NCBI GenBank assembly: GCA_009773375.1
Contig: WRPH01000001.1
Span: 62,001-126,000, forward strand
Origin: Paracoccaceae bacterium
Lineage (GTDB): Bacteria > Pseudomonadota > Alphaproteobacteria > Rhodobacterales > Rhodobacteraceae
Length of the DNA stretch: 64,000 bases
Direction: 5' to 3'
Shown here: piece by piece, positions 1 through 6,805 of the stretch
Position numbering within the stretch: the stretch's first letter is position 1
How the letters are laid out: every line of letters starts with the position of its first letter
Made by a program: the position numbers and the translations under genes
Notes under the pieces: model-generated
Told to the model about the DNA's origin: nothing
What the model saw: only the letters and a program-made list of their open reading frames with translations
Database searches by the model: none

Positions 1-133
1 CCGGCTTCACATGATCGCCGACCATATCCAGTATCTCGGCCGCCACCCGGCCCGCAGCGCGCATGCCTGCAAAATCCGCGTCTTCATAGATGCGGATACC
101 GTCTTTGGTGACGCGGCCTCGGATATCTTCCAT
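1..133 (-). CDS. map: Methionine aminopeptidase type I, N-terminal fragment
   Basis: The gene runs off the left edge; only the first 44 codons are present. The N-terminal segment, with an I-Y-E-D-A-D-F-A-G-M-R-A-A-G core followed by an AEILD segment, is characteristic of type I methionyl aminopeptidases, which remove the initiator methionine from nascent proteins in the cytoplasm. The metal-binding residues lie beyond the edge and cannot be checked. The ATG at 131-133 is preceded on the minus strand by an AGAGGATT ribosome-binding site. It is divergent from the CinA-type gene at 275. Identity is by recognition of the N-terminus only. Confidence 0.85.
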   Translation of the reverse strand, partial: MEDIRGRVTKDGIRIYEDADFAGMRAAGRVAAEILDMVGDHVKP

Positions 134-274
134 GCGTAATCCTCTGGTTTGGCTCTAAATAGGCGATGCATCCCGGCTTGGCCAGAGGCCGAAACGTCGC
201 CGATTGCCGCGCGAAGGGCTTTGAAACCCGCCAATCGCGGCCTATACCCAGCAAAACAGCCGCAGGAGCCCGCC

Positions 275-994
275 ATGACCAACCCAACCGCCGCCATGCT
301 GGTGATCGGCGACGAAATCCTTTCGGGCCGCACCCGCGATTCCAACCTGCATTATCTGGCCTGCGAGCTGACCAAGCACGGCATCCGGCTGGCCGAGGCC
401 CGCATCGTCGCCGATGATCACGCTGAAATCGTTGCCGCCGTGAACGCTCTGCGCGGCAAATATGACCATCTGTTCACCTCGGGCGGCATTGGCCCGACCC
501 ATGACGACATCACCGCTGACGCGATTGCCGATGCCTTCGGCGCGCCCATCGGCCCGCGCGCCGATGCGATGGCTTTGCTGGCGGCGCATTACGAACGCCA
601 GAACGTGCCGTTCAACGAAAGCCGCCAGCGCATGGCGCGCATTCCTGACGGTGCCAGCCTGATCGACAACCCGGTGTCCATCGCCCCCGGCTTCACGCTT
701 GGCAACGTGCATGTCATGGCCGGCGTCCCCCGTATCTTCGAGGCGATGCTGGCTTCGGTGCTGCCAACGCTGACCGGCGGCGCCCCCCTGCTGTCGCAAA
801 CCCTGCGGCTGATGCGGGGCGAAGGCGAGATTGCCGCCGATTTCGGCGCGCTGGCCGCCGAATTTCCCGATCTGTCGATGGGGTCTTACCCGTTCACCAT
901 GAACGGCGCTTATGGCACCAATCTGGTGATCCGCGGCACCGATCCGGCACGGGTTGATGCCGCCATGCTGCGGTTGACGGCACTGTTCGGATGA
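275..994 (+). CDS. CinA-like competence/damage-inducible protein, molybdopterin-binding domain only
   Basis: This 239-residue protein is a single MoaB/MogA-like molybdopterin-binding fold domain as in the N-terminal half of CinA. Visible signatures are AAMLVIGDEILSGRTRDSN near the N-terminus and FTSGGIGPTHDDIT at about residues 67-80. The C-terminal nicotinamide-nucleotide amidase domain of full CinA is absent, which is common for the short alphaproteobacterial form. Its exact substrate is not known; members act on nucleotide or pyrophosphate substrates. The ATG at 275 was chosen over the upstream in-frame start at 149 because CAGGAG lies just before it and homology begins here. Its stop overlaps the next gene by 4 bp. 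Confidence 0.85.
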   Translation: MTNPTAAMLVIGDEILSGRTRDSNLHYLACELTKHGIRLAEARIVADDHAEIVAAVNALRGKYDHLFTSGGIGPTHDDITADAIADAFGAPIGPRADAMALLAAHYERQNVPFNESRQRMARIPDGASLIDNPVSIAPGFTLGNVHVMAGVPRIFEAMLASVLPTLTGGAPLLSQTLRLMRGEGEIAADFGALAAEFPDLSMGSYPFTMNGAYGTNLVIRGTDPARVDAAMLRLTALFG

Positions 995-1713
995 CCCCCG
1001 ACGCTTTGTTCCCCAACGCCCTGTTCGCGGTGATGGAGGCAACCTGGCCCGCCGCATCCGTGCAGCAGGTCGGGCCGTGGCTGATCCGCGAAGGTAAAGG
1101 CGGCGGCAAGCGGGTTTCTGCGGCAACCGCCCTGCCCGGTTGGCAGCCCGATGATATTGCACAGGCGGAAACCGCGATGGCCGCGCTGAACCAGCCCGCG
1201 CTGTTCCTGATCCGGCGCGGCGAGGATGCGCTGGACGCCGCACTTGCTGCACGCGGCTATCGCATCGTCGATCCGGTGGTGGCTTACGCCGCTCCGGTGG
1301 CTGCCTTGGTGCAGACGCCCGACCATATGGCGACCTTTCCGCATTGGCCGCCAATGGCCATCGCCGCCGATCTGTGGGCCGAAGGCGGTATCGGCCCCGC
1401 CCGCCTTGCCGTCATGCAGCGCGTTGCTGGCCCGAAAACCGTCATTCTTGGCCGCGCGGGTGATCGCGCATCCGGCGCGGCTTTCGTCGCCATTCACCAC
1501 GCCACCGCCATGCTGCACGCGCTGGAGGTGACACCCGCCCAGCGTCGGCAAGGTTCCGCGCACAATATCTTGCGGGCCGCAGCCATTTGGGCGCAAGAAA
1601 ATGGGGCGGAAACCCTGTCTCTGGTCGTCACTTCGGCCAATGCCGCGGCGCGCAGGCTTTATGCTTCTTTTGGCATGCAGGTTGTGGGAAGCTATCACTA
1701 TCGACAGAAATGA
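991..1713 (+). CDS. GNAT-family N-acetyltransferase
   Basis: This 240-residue protein carries a C-terminal GNAT acetyl-CoA-binding region. The segment HALEVTPAQRRQGSAHNIL at about residues 172-190 corresponds to motif A with the R-x-x-G-x-A phosphate loop. The later stretch with SANAAARRLYASFGM is the typical GNAT motif B. The N-terminal half (about residues 1-110) is a degenerate GNAT-like module. The substrate cannot be told from sequence. The start ATG overlaps the stop of the CinA-like gene (ATGA), so the two are translationally coupled, but no functional link is established. Confidence 0.8.
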   Translation: MTPDALFPNALFAVMEATWPAASVQQVGPWLIREGKGGGKRVSAATALPGWQPDDIAQAETAMAALNQPALFLIRRGEDALDAALAARGYRIVDPVVAYAAPVAALVQTPDHMATFPHWPPMAIAADLWAEGGIGPARLAVMQRVAGPKTVILGRAGDRASGAAFVAIHHATAMLHALEVTPAQRRQGSAHNILRAAAIWAQENGAETLSLVVTSANAAARRLYASFGMQVVGSYHYRQK

Positions 1714-1734
1714 GCCCAGCAGAGGCCAAAGCAG

Positions 1735-2733
1735 GTGAAAACGCAGTCGCTCCGGATGACCAAGGCCCTGATCGCTGCAGGAATGTTTGCCGCTGCGCCC
1801 GTGCTTGTGGCTCCGCTTCGCGCCGCAGCGCTGGAGCTTCACTTCCCCGGCCCTGCTGAAGCCACCGCCCAGCGCCGCGAAGCCGCCACCTCTTTCCGGC
1901 TGCCGATTGGCGCTTACCTGCATGGCAGCATGGCGACCGAATTCACCGAAGGCGCGCTGGATCAAGCTGCGTGGCGGGTTGCGGTGCCACTCTCAACCCT
2001 TGAATTGCTGCACGCCTTACGCGATCAGATCACTGCCGCCGGGTTCAAGGTGATCTTTGAATGCGAAACCCAAGCCTGTGGCGGCTTTGATTTCCGCTAT
2101 GCCACCGACGTCCTGCCCGAACCCGACATGCACATCGACCTTGGCGATTTCCGCTATCTTGCCGCCAGCAAGCCCGGCCCCGATGGCACCGAATATCTGA
2201 ACCTTCTGGTCAGCCGGTCACCGCAAGACCGCTTCGTGCAACTGACCCGCATCGGCGGTTCTGGTGCTCAGCTGACCGCCTCCACCAAGGCCACGCTGCA
2301 ACCGGCGAAACCGCAAAGCTTCGCCCTGCCGTTGCCGCCCGCACCTTCGGAAAACACCGACCTTGCCCCGCAACTCGCCACCGGCTTGCCTTTGGTGCTG
2401 GAGGATCTGATCTTTGCCTCCGGCAGCGCCGATCTTGCGGCGGGCGACTATGCCTCGCTGCGCGATCTGGCCGCATGGCTACGCGCCAATCCGGGCCAAA
2501 GCCTGACTCTGGTCGGCCACACCGATGCCTCGGGGGCCTTGGCCAACAACATAGCCCTGTCCAAACAGCGCGCCGCCAGCGTCCGCCGCGCCTTGATCAA
2601 GCAGTTCGACATCCCTGCTGCACAGATTGCCTCCAACGGCGTCGGCCCGCTGTCCCCCCGCGACAGCAACCTGACCGAAACCGGGCGGCAGAAAAACAGA
2701 AGGGTCGAGGTTTTTACAACCCCGACCCAGTAA
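1735..2733 (+). CDS. OmpA-family peptidoglycan-binding outer membrane protein
   Basis: This 332-residue exported protein begins with a signal peptide of hydrophobic Ala/Val-rich character and cleavage near LRAAA. Residues about 225-330 form an OmpA/MotB C-terminal domain. It has LTLVGHTDASG followed by N-x-x-L-S-x-x-R-A and a final ETGRQKNRRVEV segment, the Asp and Arg that contact diaminopimelate in peptidoglycan. The middle region is a Rhodobacterales-type domain of unknown role. The start is a GTG at 1735 with GAGG upstream. An ATG at 1756 is an alternative and would give a shorter signal peptide. It lies 21 bp after the GNAT gene. Confidence 0.85.
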   Translation: MKTQSLRMTKALIAAGMFAAAPVLVAPLRAAALELHFPGPAEATAQRREAATSFRLPIGAYLHGSMATEFTEGALDQAAWRVAVPLSTLELLHALRDQITAAGFKVIFECETQACGGFDFRYATDVLPEPDMHIDLGDFRYLAASKPGPDGTEYLNLLVSRSPQDRFVQLTRIGGSGAQLTASTKATLQPAKPQSFALPLPPAPSENTDLAPQLATGLPLVLEDLIFASGSADLAAGDYASLRDLAAWLRANPGQSLTLVGHTDASGALANNIALSKQRAASVRRALIKQFDIPAAQIASNGVGPLSPRDSNLTETGRQKNRRVEVFTTPTQ

Positions 2734-2755
2734 CAATCGCACCTTCGCAGAAATC

Positions 2756-3661
2756 TCACCAGCTGTCGGGGCCCTTGTCGATATAACGCCGGGCGAGAAA
2801 ATCAATGAACGCCCGCACCTTGGGTTGGGTGAACCGCCCCGGCGGATACACCGCGTAGATCCCCAGCGTTTCCACCGGCAGACCCGGAATCGCCTCTTCG
2901 ACCAGCCCCTGCTTCATCGCATCCGCATAGAGGAACGATGGCAGATACGCGATCCCCAGCCCCGACACCGCCGCGTTCAGCAGCGATTGGCCGTCATTCA
3001 CCGTCAGCCAGCCCGCCGTGCGCACCTGCCGCTTTTCCCCCGAAGGCGCGGTGACTTTCCAGACGTTGCCATTGGCCTGATTCGAATAATGCAGCAGCTT
3101 GTGGTCGTTCAGATCGTCGATCTTCATCGGACGACCGTATTTCTGGAAATACGACGGGCTGCCGATCATCCGCTTGGTGGTATCGGTCAGCTTGCGTGCC
3201 CGCAGACTGCTGTCTTCCAGATCGCCAACGCGAATGGCCATATCAAAGCCCTCGCTGATCAGTTCGACATAGCGGTTGTTCAGCACCATGTTCACCGTGA
3301 TATCCGGGTATTCCAGCAGGAAATCCCCCAAAATCGGCGACAGCAGGTTCACCCCGAAATCGGTGGCAACCGAAATCCGCAGCAGCCCCGACGGCGCGGA
3401 TTGCATCGAGGTCACCAGCGCATCGGCCTCCCCCGCATCGTTCAGCACGCGGCGGGCGCGGTCATAATAAGCAAGGCCGATCTCGGTAGGCGAGACGCGG
3501 CGGGTGGTTCGGTTCAGAAGCCGCGCGCCAAGGCGGGCCTCCAGCGCAGAGACGTGTTTCGAAACGGCAGATTTCGAAATCCCCATCTTCTTCGCAGCAT
3601 CGGTGAAGCCGCCTTGGTCTACGACCGTAGCAAAAGCTTCCATTTCAGTCAGTCGGTCCAT
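2756..3661 (-). CDS. LysR-family transcriptional regulator
   Basis: This is a 301-residue LysR-type regulator. The N-terminal winged helix has MEAFATVVDQGGFTDAAKK and then SKSAVSKHVSALEARLGARL, and the C-terminal part is a substrate-binding co-inducer domain. The segment ARLLNRTTRR is typical of the family subgroup that often controls adjacent oxidoreductases or efflux genes. The start ATG at 3659-3661 was chosen because the LysR helix-turn-helix begins a few residues later and GGGGAAA precedes it. It is convergent with the OmpA-family gene (22 bp gap). Its target is not apparent, and the neighbour on the same strand is the M23-like gene. Confidence 0.88.
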   Translation of the reverse strand: MDRLTEMEAFATVVDQGGFTDAAKKMGISKSAVSKHVSALEARLGARLLNRTTRRVSPTEIGLAYYDRARRVLNDAGEADALVTSMQSAPSGLLRISVATDFGVNLLSPILGDFLLEYPDITVNMVLNNRYVELISEGFDMAIRVGDLEDSSLRARKLTDTTKRMIGSPSYFQKYGRPMKIDDLNDHKLLHYSNQANGNVWKVTAPSGEKRQVRTAGWLTVNDGQSLLNAAVSGLGIAYLPSFLYADAMKQGLVEEAIPGLPVETLGIYAVYPPGRFTQPKVRAFIDFLARRYIDKGPDSW

Positions 3662-3760
3662 TTGTTTCCCCAAGCGAGCAGAGTGGGCAGATAGGACCTT
3701 ATTGATCGTCAAATCAGGCAGGATCGGGGCGAGGCTGCGTCCTATCCGGGGTATTCCACC

Positions 3761-4678
3761 TTATCGTTCAACCAGAGGAAACGCTGACTCTTCTTCGCCG
3801 AGCCGGAATTTATCGCCCGGAATCCGCAAGATAAGGTTCGGATCAATGCAAATCGCCTGCCAGACGTCCCACAGGCTGGCGTGCCCCACGCCAAAAAAGT
3901 TACCGTCCCGCTGTTCCAGCATATCGGTCATGATCTGAAAATGGATATGCGCCGCCCAGCCGCCGTTTTCATGCCAATCGCCCAGATGCGCGATCAACTG
4001 CCCCGGCTGCACCTGATCGCCCACCGCCAGCAATTCCGGCAGGCTGCCTGCCAGATGACCATACAGCGTATAAAACCGCGCCCCCGCCGCCTCGTGCTGC
4101 AAGATCAGCGCGTGGCCGTAATCCAGCGGGTCGGCCTGATAGGTCAGATGCAGCACCTTGCCTGCCAAGGGCGCATAAACCGGGGTGCCCGCAGGGGCGA
4201 ACACATCAATTCCGGTATGAATCGTGCGGCGTTCAGGGCTGGCGGCATCGGCGAACTGTGCCGTCTGATACACCGTGCGCGGTTCGGCATAAGCCCCCAG
4301 ACCATAATCCACCCCCTGCCCCGCAAACCACGCATCAAACGCCCGATCCGAAAATGCCGGCATCTCGGGCAATTGCCCCGCCGTCAGCAGCGCCAGCGTT
4401 TTCGCCTGCGCCGGGTCGGGGCGAAACAGCAATTCCGGCTGCATCTGTGCCAGATGCGCCCGCACCGCCGCCTCTGCCTCCACCGCAGGCAAGCCCCGCC
4501 CGCGCCGCATCACCGCGCGCAACAGCCCCTGATCCACCGCCAACAGCCGCGCGCGGGTTTCATCGTCACACCCCGCCAGCACTGCGGCCAGATCAAGTTC
4601 GGGCCGTGCCGCCGCCAGCCGCCGCAGCGCTGCATACAGATCGGTCTGGCCCGCCATTTCCGTGGTGATGCTTATCAT
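3761..4678 (-). CDS. M23-family (LytM-like) metallopeptidase domain protein without a signal peptide
   Basis: This 305-residue protein has an M23 peptidase fold in its C-terminal half. The zinc ligands are visible as the H-T-G-I-D motif (about residue 165) and a later H-I-H-F-Q motif, with YTLYGHL between them. M23 enzymes usually cut glycyl or peptidoglycan cross-bridges outside the membrane. Here no signal peptide or membrane segment precedes the domain with the chosen start, which has CGGAG upstream. Its tail, including DPNLIL, recalls the M23-like middle domain of large phosphotransferase-M23-aminotransferase fusion proteins, from memory. That would suggest a cytoplasmic, non-peptidoglycan role, but this is inference. 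Confidence 0.75.
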   Translation of the reverse strand: MISITTEMAGQTDLYAALRRLAAARPELDLAAVLAGCDDETRARLLAVDQGLLRAVMRRGRGLPAVEAEAAVRAHLAQMQPELLFRPDPAQAKTLALLTAGQLPEMPAFSDRAFDAWFAGQGVDYGLGAYAEPRTVYQTAQFADAASPERRTIHTGIDVFAPAGTPVYAPLAGKVLHLTYQADPLDYGHALILQHEAAGARFYTLYGHLAGSLPELLAVGDQVQPGQLIAHLGDWHENGGWAAHIHFQIMTDMLEQRDGNFFGVGHASLWDVWQAICIDPNLILRIPGDKFRLGEEESAFPLVER

Positions 4679-4812
4679 GCCTTGCTCCGTGATTTTCGCC
4701 AGAATGATGCGATCTGCCGCAAGTTTGCAATTGCCCGCAGCAAAGGCTTGCCCGATGCCCATTGCCAGCATATCGCTTTATCGAAGTAATCCCGGCAGCA
4801 AAGCGTGCAAAA

Positions 4813-5433
4813 ATGTCTTCGATTTTCCGTGTTATAGCGTGTCTTCCGCTGGTGCTGGCCGCTTGCGTCGGCGGAACCGGCTTTACCTCGTCCCGCGCGG
4901 CCCCGGTGCTTGGCGGCGCGATGCAGGTCGGCGTGCCGCCCGGCTATTGCATCGATGGCAAGGCCAGCCGCGAAACCCGCAACGGCGCGGTGATCCTGAT
5001 GGGGCGCTGCACAGATGCGATGAAGGCCAAACCGGCGTTGATTTCCGTATCGGTCGGCCAGGCCGGATCGGGCGGGGTGATGACCGCAGGCGGCCCCGCC
5101 TTGGCCGCGTTCTTCACTTCGGCGCAAGGACGTGCAACCCTGTCACGCGATGGCAGGGCCAAAGATATCAAAGTGCTAGAAGCGCTTGGTTCTGGCGACG
5201 CCTTCTTGCTGCACCTGCAAGACCGCACGGTTGGCGAATATTGGCGCGCAGTGGTCAGCATCAAGGGGCGTCTGGTAACGATTTCCACCACCGGAACCGC
5301 CGAGGTGCCGCTGCCGCCAAAAGACGGTCGCGCCTTGCTGGAAACCACGCTGAAAGCGCTGCGCAGCGCCAATGTCGGAACAGACACAGCGGCTGTTGCG
5401 GCACCCGCAAGCGCGCCCCCCGGCGGCGCATGA
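4813..5433 (+). CDS. Putative lipoprotein of unknown function
   Basis: The 206-residue product starts with a lipoprotein signal, a hydrophobic run ending in LVLAAC at about residues 11-16, so the mature protein should be acylated and anchored in a membrane. The remainder is a compact alpha/beta-looking domain with two cysteines (GYCIDGK and MGRCTDAM). It ends in an Ala/Pro-rich tail. I do not recognise a named family. ATG 4813 was preferred to an upstream start at 4762 because it places the signal peptide at the N-terminus. No strong ribosome-binding site is visible. The gene is divergent from the M23-like gene. Confidence 0.7.
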   Translation: MSSIFRVIACLPLVLAACVGGTGFTSSRAAPVLGGAMQVGVPPGYCIDGKASRETRNGAVILMGRCTDAMKAKPALISVSVGQAGSGGVMTAGGPALAAFFTSAQGRATLSRDGRAKDIKVLEALGSGDAFLLHLQDRTVGEYWRAVVSIKGRLVTISTTGTAEVPLPPKDGRALLETTLKALRSANVGTDTAAVAAPASAPPGGA

Positions 5434-5573
5434 CGCAACGTCAAAGAGACAGCACCAGACTTCCGCAAGCCGGGCATGCCTTCGGGGTGGAGTCTTGACG
5501 AATTTCCGGCAATAACAGAATCGTTTCCATTGCTTCAACAATGGCATGTAACGAGAGATACAGGTTAGGCTTC

Positions 5574-6347
5574 ATGGCAGGGCGGATGACGGGTTTCGTT
5601 GATAGACTGCTGCACAAACGGATGTTGCGCCGCTGGGGCGAGGCAGGCGATGCCGCCGCCACAGCGGATCTTGATACCCTGCGTTCATTCCGCACCCGCG
5701 CCCGCGCCCTACGCCGCAACCTTGACCGGGTGATCCATCAGGCCGAACACCGTCTGGCGCTGCCGGTGATCGGCTCGAACATCATCCGCAAGCCGATGGG
5801 TACCGATTGGGCATGGCGGCCCCAGTTGTGGAAAGGCCCGATCCCGGTGCCCGGTTTTGCCAGCGTGCCCGGCAAGGCCGCGATCTATGACGGCGCCACA
5901 ATCTTCCACGACTGCCGCCGCTCTGAACTGACCGTCCGCCAGATCCGCAACACCCGCGAGGCCGATATCGCCCCGTTCGGCTTTCGGATGGACGTGTTCC
6001 GCTTTGACGGCTCGTTCCTGTCGCTGGTCGTCGATCTGCCGGAAGACGCCGCGCGCGGGCTGAAGCAAAAGCACGTCATCCGCATGGACGTCATCGTTGA
6101 AATGGAAAAGCCGCTGGAAATCTTCGCCCGGCTGAACATCAAACACGGCCCCAACATCGAGCAGATCGTCCGCGAACTGCCGCTGAACGAAGAAGACGTG
6201 ATGGTGGAATTCGACCTCGCCTATTCGAAAATGAACGAAAAGCGGGTGGAGAAGCTGTGGGTCGATCTGATCTTCGAAGGCCCCGAGATGAACCAGATCA
6301 TCCTGCGCGACGTCACCTTCAGCCGCCGCCCGCGCGCCGAACTATGA
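5574..6347 (+). CDS. DUF6478-type conserved protein
   Basis: This is a soluble 257-residue protein. It has an N-terminal basic helical segment (residues 1-55, Arg-rich, possibly coiled) followed by a beta-rich domain containing FRMDVFRFDGSFLSLVVDLP and RMDVIVEMEKPLEIFARLN segments. I associate this pattern with a Rhodobacterales family of unknown function (DUF6478). The following gene overlaps or abuts it, so the pair is probably one operon. The start at 5574 is one of two in-frame ATGs; the other at 5541 would add 11 residues. No enzymatic motif was seen. Confidence 0.65.
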   Translation: MAGRMTGFVDRLLHKRMLRRWGEAGDAAATADLDTLRSFRTRARALRRNLDRVIHQAEHRLALPVIGSNIIRKPMGTDWAWRPQLWKGPIPVPGFASVPGKAAIYDGATIFHDCRRSELTVRQIRNTREADIAPFGFRMDVFRFDGSFLSLVVDLPEDAARGLKQKHVIRMDVIVEMEKPLEIFARLNIKHGPNIEQIVRELPLNEEDVMVEFDLAYSKMNEKRVEKLWVDLIFEGPEMNQIILRDVTFSRRPRAEL

Positions 6348-6355
6348 GGCTTCAG

Positions 6356-6730
6356 ATGTCCGACACCAAACTCACCAAAACCCGCATCCGCGCCGGCCTG
6401 TGGGAAGGCGTGTTGACCGGGGCCACCGGCGAACCGGCACTGGATGTGCTGCATCTGGAACAGCCGCTGCCCGGCGTCAACGTTTCGGCCATCCCCGATC
6501 GCCCCGGCGAATTCGCCGTGCAAGTGCCGATCCCGACGCAGGTGCTGACCGAAGGCGTGCAGACCTTCCTGATCCGCAACCGCGCGACGGGCGAGAAACT
6601 GGCGCATTTCACCATCATCACCGGCGTCGCGATGGAGGATGACCTGCGCGCCGAAGTCGATCTGCTTCGCGCCGAACTTGACATGCTGAAACGTGCTTTC
6701 CGCCGCCATTGCCTTGAAACGGCGATGTAA
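6356..6730 (+). CDS. Small conserved protein with C-terminal coiled coil
   Basis: The 124-residue product has a beta-rich N-terminal domain (about residues 1-85). A charged helix follows (DLRAEVDLLRAELDMLKRAF), which looks like a short coiled coil with leucine heptads. No named family is recognised. The start is ATG 6356 with GAGG six bases upstream. An alternative ATG at 6344 overlaps the stop of the preceding gene as ATGA. Tight linkage to the DUF6478-type gene suggests the two proteins work together. Confidence 0.6.
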   Translation: MSDTKLTKTRIRAGLWEGVLTGATGEPALDVLHLEQPLPGVNVSAIPDRPGEFAVQVPIPTQVLTEGVQTFLIRNRATGEKLAHFTIITGVAMEDDLRAEVDLLRAELDMLKRAFRRHCLETAM

Positions 6731-6756
6731 CCTAAGCTTCTGATTTCAAATAATTG

Positions 6757-6799
6757 CTGCGCAGCGAAACCGCAGAAAATTCCCGGTTTCGCCGCGCAG
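6757..6799. terminator. Bidirectional terminator-like hairpin between convergent genes
   Basis: The arms 6757-6771 and 6785-6799 pair over 15 positions with one A/C mismatch and a 13-nt loop. The hairpin lies between the ends of the small conserved gene (6730) and the GH3 gene (6806). Downstream on the minus strand is an A/T-rich run (AATTATTTG) that could serve as a weak U tract. Confidence 0.5.
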
Positions 6800-6805
6800 A
6801 AAAAC

